Source: CAKTOF01 sp964523945
GTDB taxonomy: Bacteria > Bacillota > Clostridia > Oscillospirales > Oscillospiraceae
Length of the DNA: 26,803 nucleotides
Direction of reading: 5' to 3'
NCBI GenBank assembly: GCA_964523945.1
Contig: CAZGBU010000017.1
Location: 1-26,803 of the forward strand
Part shown: positions 1 through 7,301 of the stretch, one piece after another
How the letters are laid out: each line of letters starts with the position of its first letter
Numbering within the stretch: position 1 is the stretch's first letter
Position numbers and translations under genes: made by a program
Notes under the pieces: generated by a model
What the model was told of the DNA's origin: nothing
Seen by the model: only the letters and a program-made list of their open reading frames with translations
Databases searched by the model: none

Positions 1-4
1 AGCC

Positions 5-508
5 TTGATTTTACTGGTTTCTTGCTACCATCCTTATCAAAGCCTTGTATTTTCAGCGTTTTTCAGGATATGGAACATTTCCGTTGCTTCTGTAGGCACA
101 GAAGAGCTGGGGCACTTGGAAATGATCGGCACGATTGTGCATCAGCTCACGCGGAAGCTGACCGATTCACAGATTGAAGACAGCGCCTTTGCGCCGTATT
201 TCGTCGACCACACCACCGGCGTCTATCCGACCGCGGCGTCCGGTTCGCCCTGGTCAGCTGCCGGTATGGAGGTCAAGGGCGACCCCATCGCGGATCTGAC
301 AGAGGATCTTGCAGCCGAACAGAAAGCGCGCGTTACCTATGACAATATTCTGCGCCTGTCCGACGATCCGGACGTCAACGATGTGATCAAATTCCTGCGC
401 GAACGCGAAATTGTCCATTTTCAGCGCTTTGGCGAGGCACTGGAGTTACTGCGGCAGAAGCTCAATCAGAAAAATGTATATTTTATGAATCTCTCGTTTG
501 ATCTGTAA
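5..508 (+). pseudogene. cotJC: 3' fragment of a CotJC-type manganese catalase (spore coat)
   Basis: The conserved part starts at GTEELGHLEM (codon at 95-97) and runs 137 residues to the stop. It resembles the manganese catalase/CotJC family, whose members bind a di-manganese centre and sit in the spore coat. Visible family motifs are the EELGHLE metal motif, GDPIADL, the AAEQKAR helix with a candidate Glu ligand, and EREIVHFQRF with the late His ligand. CotJC proteins are usually about 190-200 residues, so roughly 60 N-terminal residues are missing, including the first Glu ligand. The 30 codons before the junction (5-94) stay open but do not resemble the family and are AT-richer. The TTG at 5 is only the first possible start inside the window; the frame is open to the edge. 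The fragment could be half of a gene split by an inserted element, a pseudogene, or an assembly join. The family assignment is firm; the status is uncertain. Confidence 0.8.
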
Positions 509-522
509 ACAAAAAGCGGACC

Positions 523-560
523 CGGCAGCGGCAGGCACCTTTCCTGCCGCGCCGTTTTTT
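523..560 (+). terminator. Intrinsic terminator between convergent cotJC fragment and ligA
   Basis: Arms at 523-535 and 543-554 pair over 12 bp with one bulged A and a 7-nt loop, followed by six T (555-560). It lies directly after the plus-strand stop (506-508). The T-run overlaps the end of the ligA stop codon. On the minus strand the same stem is followed, after a short gap, by a T-rich stretch (the complement of 509-515), so it may serve both genes. Confidence 0.85.
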
Positions 561-2532
561 ATTGCAGCATGGCGAGAAACTCCGCTTCGCTGAGTACCGG
601 AATGCCGAGCTCCCCAGCTTTGCGCAGCTTGGAGCCGGCATTTTCCCCCGCAACGACATAGGTGGTTTTTTTGGATACGGAGCCAGATGCTTTCCCGCCA
701 AACTGCTCGATGCGCGCTGTTGCCTCCTCGCGTGTCAGTTCGGTCAATGCGCCGGTCAGAACAAACGTCATTCCGGCAAAGCGTGTATCGGTCAGTGCGG
801 TCTGACATTGGAAGTTGACACCGGCTGTGCGCAGCCGTTCGATCATGTGCCGCGACTGTTCCTGGGAAAACCAGCTGACGATGCTGTGCGCTGTCACCGC
901 GCCAATGTCCGGCACCTGCTGCAGCTCCTCTTCACTCGCCTGTATCAGCGCGTCAAGCGAGCCGAATTGCTGCGCGAGCAGCTTGGCAGCTTTTTCTCCA
1001 ACCTGCCGAATGCCAAAGGCAAAAATCAGGCGGTAGAGGTCGTTTTTACGGCTTTTGTCGATTGCTGAGTATAAGTTTGCCGCAGCGCGGGTTCCCTTTT
1101 CCCAGAGCCCCGCAATCTGTTCCTGCGTGAGGAAATAGAGATCGGCTGGTGAGTGCAGCAGGTCATGCGCAATCATGCGCTCGACCAGTGCCTCTCCCAG
1201 GCCTTCGATGTCCATCGCGCTGCGGGATGCAAAATGCTCCAGGTTGCGCAGCAGCTGTGCCGGACATTCTGCACCGGTGCAGCGGATCGCTGCGCCGTCC
1301 GGATCTCGCTCAACCGGTGCACCGCAGACCGGACAGTGGTCAGGAAACTGGTATGGCTGTGCCCCATCCGGTCGCTTGTCCGGTACAACAGACAGAATTT
1401 CCGGGATGATCTCCCCAGCTTTGCGGATGCGCACTGTATCGCCGATCCGCAGATCTTTTTCTGCAATAAAGTCACAGTTGTGCAGCGTTGCGTTTGTAAC
1501 GGTTGTACCGGCAAGCCGAACCGGCGCGACAATGGCCTTTGGCGTCAGAACACCAGTTCTGCCAACCTGGATCACGATGTCTTCCACCACGGTTTCCCGA
1601 ACTTCTGGCGGATATTTGAACGCGGCTGCCCAACGGGGAAACTTGGCGGTAGAGCCAAGTGTTCCGCGTGAAGCGAGCGAGTTCAGTTTGATTACCGCAC
1701 CGTCGATATCAAAAGGATAGTCGAGCCGATTTTCATCGATTGCGCGAATGCTGGCTTCGATTGCTTCGGCGTCGGTGCAGAGCTGATATGGGATCACAGG
1801 AAAGCGCAGTGCGCGCAGAAACTCCAGGGTCTCATCGTGCGTCTGGAAAGAAGCGCCTTCAACAAGCTGCAGATTGAAAACCCGCAGGTCAAGACGGCGT
1901 GCAGCCGCGATTTTTGGGTCAAGCTGCCGCAGAGAGCCGCCAGCTGCATTGCGCGGATTGGCAAAGGTGGCCTCTCCCCGTTCTTCTCGCTGCGCATTCA
2001 GGTCTGCAAATACAGTGCGCGGCATGTATACCTCACCGCGCACAATCAGGCGCTGCGGTGCGCCGGACAGCCGCAGTGGCAGCGAGCGGATGGTGCGGAG
2101 ATTCTCTGTCACATCTTCTCCGGTGAGACCATCGCCGCGCGTTGCACCGCGAATCAGCTCCCCATCTACGTATTCCAGTGCGACGGACAGACCATCGATT
2201 TTTGGCTCGAGCGAGTATACTGCATCAGGTATCGACTGGCGGACACGGTCTTCAAATTCCCGCAGCTCGTCAAAGGAAAAGACATCCTGCAGGCTTTCGA
2301 GCGGCACGGCGTGCGTCACCGGCTGAAACTGGCTGAGCGCAGCCCCGCCCACCCGGCGGGTGGGTGAATTGGGCTGCGCGAAATCAGGATACTGCGCTTC
2401 CAGCTCTTCCAGCCGGCGAAGCATCCGGTCATATTCAAAGTCCTCGATCTGTGGATTGTCCAGCACATAGTACGCATAGTTGTGCTGCTCCAGCGCAGCA
2501 GTGAGCTGCTCGATCTCCTCTTTCGGATTCAT
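559..2532 (-). CDS. ligA: NAD-dependent DNA ligase LigA
   Basis: LigA seals 3'-OH/5'-phosphate nicks using NAD+ during replication and repair. The 657-residue length is close to the family norm. The N-terminal Ia domain and adenylation domain carry the KIDG motif at residues 111-114, where Lys111 forms the AMP adduct. An OB-fold follows, then a four-Cys zinc finger (CPVC, then Cys residues in IRCTGAECPAQ near residues 400-425). After these come helix-hairpin-helix repeats and a C-terminal BRCT domain (about 580-657). The ATG at 2532 is preceded by an AGAGGAG ribosome binding site. It is the last gene of a pcrA-yunB-ligA unit, 11 nt after yunB. The pcrA-ligA pairing is well known in Bacillus and other Firmicutes. 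Confidence 0.98.
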   Translation of the reverse strand: MNPKEEIEQLTAALEQHNYAYYVLDNPQIEDFEYDRMLRRLEELEAQYPDFAQPNSPTRRVGGAALSQFQPVTHAVPLESLQDVFSFDELREFEDRVRQSIPDAVYSLEPKIDGLSVALEYVDGELIRGATRGDGLTGEDVTENLRTIRSLPLRLSGAPQRLIVRGEVYMPRTVFADLNAQREERGEATFANPRNAAGGSLRQLDPKIAAARRLDLRVFNLQLVEGASFQTHDETLEFLRALRFPVIPYQLCTDAEAIEASIRAIDENRLDYPFDIDGAVIKLNSLASRGTLGSTAKFPRWAAAFKYPPEVRETVVEDIVIQVGRTGVLTPKAIVAPVRLAGTTVTNATLHNCDFIAEKDLRIGDTVRIRKAGEIIPEILSVVPDKRPDGAQPYQFPDHCPVCGAPVERDPDGAAIRCTGAECPAQLLRNLEHFASRSAMDIEGLGEALVERMIAHDLLHSPADLYFLTQEQIAGLWEKGTRAAANLYSAIDKSRKNDLYRLIFAFGIRQVGEKAAKLLAQQFGSLDALIQASEEELQQVPDIGAVTAHSIVSWFSQEQSRHMIERLRTAGVNFQCQTALTDTRFAGMTFVLTGALTELTREEATARIEQFGGKASGSVSKKTTYVVAGENAGSKLRKAGELGIPVLSEAEFLAMLQ

Positions 2533-2543
2533 ATCAGTCTCCT

Positions 2544-3200
2544 CTATTCTTCTGTGTCTGCGCTAATGACATCCAATCCGTCCAACTCGAAATAAGTGTC
2601 CGGCACCATGCCAACCAGGACGGTTTCTGCCACAATGACCTGCGTGGTCGTATCGAGTGTCGTTGTTCCAGTCGGAAGCAGCACTGTCATGCTCAGTGAT
2701 ACATGCAATACGATCTGATGCAGCGTCTGATTGATGCCGGCTGCTGTCAGTTGGCTTTCAAACTCTGCGTCTGATGATGAGACAGCAATGACCCGAACGG
2801 GTAGCTTCGGCCCACGACCGGAAAAGAATTCCGGCGCGAGCAGGCTGCCTAGCGCGATGCTCAGGTCCTCCTCCGACAGTCGGACGATCCGTTCGCCGAT
2901 TGCCTCCAGCACCAGCACTTTCAGCTGGTTAATCTCCAGCATGTTGGTGCGGAGCGCTGTAATGTTGCCGCTTGTATCCTTTTCCAGATAGACCAAGCGG
3001 TCGTAGTCGATCTGTGCTTCCTCAAGCTGCTCGCCAACTGCTGCAACGATGATGTCAGACGCACGGTCAGATAACATTGCCACTGCCAGATCTTCTGCAA
3101 TTGGGGCGATGCGGCTTCGCATCACGAGCAGCATAATCAGGCACAGAACGCTGAGCAGAAGCAGAAGCAAAAGTGCGCGATGCCGGATCCTGTGTTTCAT
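2544..3200 (-). CDS. yunB: Sporulation protein YunB
   Basis: This 218-residue protein has one N-terminal membrane segment (about residues 8-27, rich in Leu) after a short basic stretch, and the remainder is probably outside the membrane. The overall pattern matches the YunB family: a conserved region with ITALRTNMLEINQLK, and a C-terminal TTTQVIVAETVLVGMVPDTY resembling the family's strongly conserved end. In Bacillus subtilis yunB is a sigma-E-dependent sporulation gene of unknown biochemical role. An AGGTG-type ribosome binding site (GGGAGGTG) precedes the ATG at 3200. It sits between pcrA and ligA, with 45 nt to pcrA and 11 nt to ligA. The 45-nt gap holds a small perfect 6-bp stem (3214-3219 with 3223-3228) just upstream of the ribosome binding site. 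Confidence 0.88.
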   Translation of the reverse strand: MKHRIRHRALLLLLLLSVLCLIMLLVMRSRIAPIAEDLAVAMLSDRASDIIVAAVGEQLEEAQIDYDRLVYLEKDTSGNITALRTNMLEINQLKVLVLEAIGERIVRLSEEDLSIALGSLLAPEFFSGRGPKLPVRVIAVSSSDAEFESQLTAAGINQTLHQIVLHVSLSMTVLLPTGTTTLDTTTQVIVAETVLVGMVPDTYFELDGLDVISADTEE

Positions 3201-3245
3201 GATGCACCTCCCACCATACAGCGTATGGCGGAAGCTGCGCGGAAA

Positions 3246-5660
3246 TTATCGTTTTTTCATATGGGAAGCGGCCGCATTTGCCATCAGCCGCTTTGTTCCG
3301 ATGTTGTCAAAGGCAATCTCCAGCAGTGCGTCATTGCCCATTGGCAGGACAGAGAGCACCATTCCTGCACCGAACGCCGTGTGCTGTACCATATCGCCCT
3401 TGGCGAACAATCCAGCCGCACTGGATTTTTTCTGCGCTACGGAAGCACGCGCAGATGCCGAGGCCGATCGCTCAGTGAACGGCCTGCGCGGTTCCCAGCT
3501 GGTGTCGCCGTATTCTGCAGACTCCGATATGGCATATCCGCTGGTGTAGGCGCGCGAGGCGCGCGGCTTGGTGGATAGGCATTTCTCCGGCAGTTCGTAG
3601 AGAAAACGCGATGGTCGGTTGAACGTCGTCCTGCCGTAGAGCATACGCTGACGTGCGTATGTAATGGCCAGCGTCTGTTTTGCGCGCGTGATGGCCACGT
3701 AACACAGTCTCCGCTCCTCCTCCAGTTCCTCCTGCGAACCTTCGCGCTGGCTGGGAAACAGGCCATCCTCCATGCCGACGAGGATCACGTGTGGAAACTC
3801 CAGCCCCTTTGCGCTGTGGATCGTCATCATAACGACCGCGTCGGCATCCGGGTCGTACTGCTCCAGATCGGTGTAGAGTGCGATTTCCTCGAGAAATCCG
3901 GCCAGCGTCGGCGTCGGCGTATTCTGCATGTAACTGATAATGGATGACTTCAGCTCGCGCACGTTTTCGGCACGGGTGCGGCTTTCAATATCATCCTTGC
4001 TCTCGAGCATTGCGAGATAGCCTGTTCGAAGCAGCAACTCGTCGTAGAACGCGTCCAGCGGCATTTGCTCGGCCAACGCCGCGCAGCTTTGGATCAGATC
4101 AGCAAAGCCACTGAGCTTGCCGGCCGCTTTCTCCAGGCTGGGATATTGCTTTGCCCGGGAAATGACATCATACAGCGGGATATTGGCCGCAGCCGCCTGC
4201 CGGCCAATCAGCTCAAGCGTCTTGCCGCCGATACCGCGCGCCGGTACATTGACAATTCGCCGCAGCCGCAGATCGTCCCCCGGATTATGAATCAGGCACA
4301 GGTAGGCCAGCATATCCTTGATTTCTGCCCGGTCAAAGAAGCGCGTACCGCCAATGATGCGGTATGGCACGGCGTTGAACCGAAACGCATCTTCCAGTGC
4401 GCGGGACTGTGCGTTGGTGCGGTAGAGGATTGCAAAGTTGCGAAAGTTTTCCCCTTTGCTCATTTGGAAGATTCGATTGGCCGCATAATTCGCTTCATCG
4501 GACTCATTCGCGGCTTCGTAAACTGTGATCACGTCTCCAGTTTCATTCTGCGTCCAGAGCTTTTTCCCTTTCCGGCCGCGATTGTTGGAAATGACCGCGT
4601 TGGCCGCTTCCAGGATCTGTTGTGTTGAGCGGTAGTTCTGCTCGAGCCGGATTACGGTTGTGCCCGGGTACTGCTGCTCAAAATTCAGGATGTTTTCAAT
4701 CGTTGCGCCGCGGAAACGGTAGATGCTCTGATCATCGTCGCCAACCACACAGATGTTTTCATATCCGCCGGCGAGCAGCGATGTGAGCAGGTATTGCAGA
4801 TGGTTCGTGTCCTGATACTCGTCGACCATCACATAGCGGAACCGACGCTGCCAGAATTCCCGGACCGGTTCAAACTGTTGCAAAAGCTGCACGGTCAGCA
4901 GGATGATATCGTCAAAGTCAACGGCATTGGCTGCGCGCAGCCGATTCTGATAGGATTCGTAAAGCTCTGCGATTCGACTGAGCCGGAAGTCCCCCTCTGT
5001 GGAGGCCTCGTCACGGAACGCCTCCGGTGTGAGCATCCGATCCTTGGCCCGGCTGATGCGCGAGAGCACCATGCGTGGCGGATATGTTTTTTCGTCCAGA
5101 TGCAGATCATGGAGTGCATCTTTGATCACACGTTCTGAGTCGGCTGTGTCGTAGATTGTAAAGCTGCTGGTATAGCCCAGACGCTCAATCTCGCGGCGCA
5201 GGATGCGGCAGCAGGCCGCGTGCGTCGTCATTGCCCAGACGTCGCGCCCCTCCGGGCCGAGCATTGCCGCGAGCCGGTCTTTCAGCTCGTTGGCCGCCTT
5301 ATTGGTAAACGTCACAGCCAAGATGGACCAGGGCGCGACCGGGTCAAGCACGCAGAGGCTCTCCGCGTGCGGCTTGGAAGTTGGATCCGGCGCACGCAGG
5401 TATGCCTCCAGGAACGCGACGTCCTCCTCTGTTACCCACTCCGGCACCTCGTTGGAGTCCGATGCGCGGCCGAACCGGATCAGGTTTGCAATCCGGTGAA
5501 TGACAACGGTTGTTTTGCCGCTTCCAGCGCCGGCCAGAAGCAGCAGCGGTCCCTCTGTTTTCATTGCGCCGCGGCGCTGCTGTTCGTTTAGATTCGAAAA
5601 TTCAGCCGCAATGAACTGTGTCCTTGCGGCGAGAAAACGCTGTTCGAGTTCCTGCGTCAT
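3246..5660 (-). CDS. pcrA: ATP-dependent DNA helicase PcrA (UvrD family)
   Basis: PcrA is a superfamily-1 3'-to-5' DNA helicase for repair, rolling-circle replication and clearing RecA or RNA polymerase. In order it shows the Q-motif region (LNEQQRRGAM), Walker A GAGSGKT (residues 44-50), TFTNKAA, the Walker B/motif II DEYQDTN, GDDDQSIYRFRGA, LEQNYRST, TIHSAKGLEF and VAITRAKQ. A C-terminal Tudor-like KGDMVQHTAFGAGMV domain binds RNA polymerase in characterised PcrA. I chose the ATG at 5660 (804 residues), with GGGGGA upstream. An alternative ATG at 5690 lies inside the predicted -10 box. There is an acidic insertion of about 50 residues between motifs I and Ia relative to Bacillus PcrA. It is followed by yunB and ligA. 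Confidence 0.96.
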   Translation of the reverse strand: MTQELEQRFLAARTQFIAAEFSNLNEQQRRGAMKTEGPLLLLAGAGSGKTTVVIHRIANLIRFGRASDSNEVPEWVTEEDVAFLEAYLRAPDPTSKPHAESLCVLDPVAPWSILAVTFTNKAANELKDRLAAMLGPEGRDVWAMTTHAACCRILRREIERLGYTSSFTIYDTADSERVIKDALHDLHLDEKTYPPRMVLSRISRAKDRMLTPEAFRDEASTEGDFRLSRIAELYESYQNRLRAANAVDFDDIILLTVQLLQQFEPVREFWQRRFRYVMVDEYQDTNHLQYLLTSLLAGGYENICVVGDDDQSIYRFRGATIENILNFEQQYPGTTVIRLEQNYRSTQQILEAANAVISNNRGRKGKKLWTQNETGDVITVYEAANESDEANYAANRIFQMSKGENFRNFAILYRTNAQSRALEDAFRFNAVPYRIIGGTRFFDRAEIKDMLAYLCLIHNPGDDLRLRRIVNVPARGIGGKTLELIGRQAAAANIPLYDVISRAKQYPSLEKAAGKLSGFADLIQSCAALAEQMPLDAFYDELLLRTGYLAMLESKDDIESRTRAENVRELKSSIISYMQNTPTPTLAGFLEEIALYTDLEQYDPDADAVVMMTIHSAKGLEFPHVILVGMEDGLFPSQREGSQEELEEERRLCYVAITRAKQTLAITYARQRMLYGRTTFNRPSRFLYELPEKCLSTKPRASRAYTSGYAISESAEYGDTSWEPRRPFTERSASASARASVAQKKSSAAGLFAKGDMVQHTAFGAGMVLSVLPMGNDALLEIAFDNIGTKRLMANAAASHMKKR

Positions 5661-5688
5661 GGTATCCCCCGTTTCCGTGAATACCAAC

Positions 5689-5717
5689 ATTATATACGGT
5701 TTTCTCCCGAATGGAAA
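5689..5717 (-). promoter_or_regulatory. Predicted sigma-A promoter of pcrA-yunB-ligA
   Basis: On the minus strand, TTTCCA (5712-5717) and a perfect TATAAT (5689-5694) are separated by 17 nt. The -35 box matches the TTGACA consensus at four of six positions. Transcription would start near 5682, giving a leader of about 20 nt to the pcrA ATG at 5660. It falls in the short gap after sigF. I saw no terminator between sigF and this promoter, so read-through from spoIIA is also possible. Confidence 0.6.
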
Positions 5718-5719
5718 GC

Positions 5720-6424
5720 CTAAAAATTTGCGCGCAGATGTTCGACGGCTCGCTTTTCAATCCGGGAAACCTGTACCTGTGAAATGCCAAGCAGGCGCGC
5801 CGTCCGATCCTGCGTCAACCCATGAAAGAACCGCAGGTCAATCACGGCCCGCTCACGCTCAGGCAACTGGGCAATTGCTTCGCGCAGCGCCAAACGCTCC
5901 ACAATGCGATCTTCCATGTCTCCCTCGGTCAGCACATCCTCGAGTGTAAAACCGTCCTCGCCACTTTCACGTTGGATGGACTCCGCACTGGCTGTCGCCA
6001 GCTCTGCTGAGGCGATATCCTCCGCCGTCAGCCCAGTTTCTGCGCAGAGCTCTGAGATCGACGGCTCGCGCAACAGCTGGCCGGTCAGGCGTGTGCGCGC
6101 CATCTTGATACTGGCCGCGCGCTCTTTGACAGTGCGGCTGACCTTGATTGAACCGTCGTCACGCAGAAACCGGCGGATTTCCCCGGCGATTTTCGGTACG
6201 GCATAGGTGGAAAACTGTGTTCCATACGCCGTGTCGAATCCTGCAATTGCCTTTAGAAAACCAACGCAGCCAAGCTGATAGAGGTCGTCCGGGTCAACGC
6301 CGCGTCCAAAAAAGCGCCGTGCAACCGACCAGATCAGGCCGGAGTTTTCCACAACGAGCTGCTCGCTGGCCTGCCGGTCGCCGCGCTGCGCGCGTTCGAG
6401 CAGATCCCCGGTGCAGCAGTTCAC
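5720..6424 (-). CDS. sigF: Sporulation sigma factor SigF (SpoIIAC)
   Basis: Sigma-F is the first forespore-specific sigma factor. It has 234 residues with region 2 (PDDLYQLGCVGFLKAI, then FSTYAVPKI), region 3 and a region-4 helix-turn-helix (LLGISQVQVSRIEKRA). Sigma-F and sigma-G are similar, and the position directly after spoIIAA and spoIIAB decides for sigma-F. The start is GTG at 6424, overlapping the spoIIAB TGA in the sequence GTGA. An AAGGCGG site sits 6 nt upstream inside spoIIAB, so translation is probably coupled to that of its own anti-sigma factor. The N terminus is about 20 residues shorter than in Bacillus sigma-F. Confidence 0.96.
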   Translation of the reverse strand: MNCCTGDLLERAQRGDRQASEQLVVENSGLIWSVARRFFGRGVDPDDLYQLGCVGFLKAIAGFDTAYGTQFSTYAVPKIAGEIRRFLRDDGSIKVSRTVKERAASIKMARTRLTGQLLREPSISELCAETGLTAEDIASAELATASAESIQRESGEDGFTLEDVLTEGDMEDRIVERLALREAIAQLPERERAVIDLRFFHGLTQDRTARLLGISQVQVSRIEKRAVEHLRANF

Positions 6425-6864
6425 CGCGTGCCGCCTTTCTGTACGATTTTGCGCCGCATGACAACGGTGGTCCCTTTCCCCGGCGTGGAGTTAACCCGCA
6501 GCTCATGCATGAAGCTTTCCATGATTGTGAAGCCCATACCGCTGCGTTCGGCGCCGCCGGTGGTATACATCGGCTTCATAGCCTGCGCAACATCACTGAT
6601 GCCGCAGCCGCGATCTTTGACCGAAACCTCCAGCACGCCGCCCTTGAGAATCCGCGCCTTGACGATGATCGTTCCGATTTGATCGGGATAGCCATGGACA
6701 ATACAGTTGGTCACTGCCTCGGAGACCGCGGTTTTGATATCGCCAAGCTCCTCAAGTGTCGGGTCGAGCTGTGCAGCGAAGCAGGCCACCGCTGCGCGTG
6801 CAAACTGCTCGTTCACCGAATGGCTCGGAAATTCCAGCGTCATCTGATTTTCTGCTCGTGTCAT
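6421..6864 (-). CDS. spoIIAB: Anti-sigma-F factor / serine kinase SpoIIAB
   Basis: SpoIIAB binds and inhibits sigma-F and phosphorylates SpoIIAA, using a GHKL ATPase fold. At 147 residues it is almost exactly the Bacillus length. Motifs are the N box EAVTNCIVHGY, the G1 box DRGCGISD and the G2 box RSGMGFTIM. The ATG at 6864 has AAGGAG upstream with about 9 nt spacing. An upstream in-frame start (6903) would add 13 residues that overlap the spoIIAA coding end and lack family similarity, so it was not used. The gene lies 13 nt after the spoIIAA stop and overlaps the start of sigF. Confidence 0.97.
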   Translation of the reverse strand: MTRAENQMTLEFPSHSVNEQFARAAVACFAAQLDPTLEELGDIKTAVSEAVTNCIVHGYPDQIGTIIVKARILKGGVLEVSVKDRGCGISDVAQAMKPMYTTGGAERSGMGFTIMESFMHELRVNSTPGKGTTVVMRRKIVQKGGTR

Positions 6865-6877
6865 ATGTGCTGTCTCC

Positions 6878-7183
6878 TTAAACAATTTGTGTGATCTTCT
6901 CAATGTTGGAAGCGTTGAGCACGCGGCTCACCTGCGGCGGCAGGTTTTTCAGCTGCAGCGCGCCGCCAAGCTGCTTCATCCGGCGCGCTGCGTTGAGTAC
7001 GACGGCGATCCCGCTGGAGTCCATAAAAGTAACCGCCTGAAAGTCCAGCGTGCACTGCACCGGCAGATATGCCTCCAGCTTTTCTCCGATTTCTGCAATC
7101 AGGCTGCGCGCGCGATGATGGTCAATCTCGCCGGAAAGCGCAATTGTCAGCCGCTTGTCCTGCACATAACTGGTCAGATTCAT
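6878..7183 (-). CDS. spoIIAA: Anti-anti-sigma factor SpoIIAA
   Basis: SpoIIAA is a STAS-domain protein that releases sigma-F by capturing SpoIIAB when unphosphorylated. It has 101 residues. GEIDHHRA and FMDSSGIAVVL are family hallmarks. Ser56 in DSSG corresponds to the phosphorylated Ser58 of Bacillus SpoIIAA. I chose the ATG at 7183, preceded by GGGGTG with about 5 nt spacing. The start at 7210 would add nine residues translated from a terminator stem. The ribosome binding site abuts the T-run of the upstream terminator (7195-7200), leaving no ordinary promoter space directly upstream. Confidence 0.95.
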   Translation of the reverse strand: MNLTSYVQDKRLTIALSGEIDHHRARSLIAEIGEKLEAYLPVQCTLDFQAVTFMDSSGIAVVLNAARRMKQLGGALQLKNLPPQVSRVLNASNIEKITQIV

Positions 7184-7194
7184 CTGTTCACCCC

Positions 7195-7235
7195 AAAAAA
7201 TAACGTACACCGGACATGCTCCGATGTACGTTATT
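7195..7235 (-). terminator. Intrinsic terminator after folC, abutting the spoIIAA ribosome binding site
   Basis: Arms 7199-7214 and 7220-7235 form a 16-bp stem with a single mismatch (a G-U pair in RNA) and a 5-nt loop. A six-T run follows on the minus strand (7200 down to 7195). It begins about 66 nt after the folC stop. The T-run is followed at once by the spoIIAA ribosome binding site. Confidence 0.85.
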
Positions 7236-7238
7236 ATA
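7233..7238 (-). promoter_or_regulatory. Isolated TATAAT box at the foot of the terminator upstream of spoIIAA
   Basis: A perfect TATAAT on the minus strand, in the context CCGATATAATAACG, abuts and slightly overlaps the outer end of the terminator stem. No -35 box resembling TTGACA lies 16-18 nt upstream, and I found no convincing sigma-H pattern (AGGA...GAAT), which would be expected for a spoIIA operon. A transcript starting here would begin inside the stem arm and so lack a complete terminator. It is a weak candidate only. Confidence 0.3.
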
Positions 7239-7301
7239 TCGGTTCTTCCGACCGGAATCCGTCGAATTCAAACAGTAGTCACAGGAAAGCGAAATTTGAT
7301 C

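Noticed and set aside
6148..6894. 248-codon plus-strand open frame opposite sigF and spoIIAB
   Set aside because: It lies antisense to the spoIIA operon, without a start signal or protein-like motifs.
7239..7301. Sigma-H promoter upstream of spoIIAA
   Set aside because: I looked for AGGA(A/T)-type and GAAT-type boxes at suitable spacing. Only GGATT and GAAC-like fragments at the wrong distance are present.
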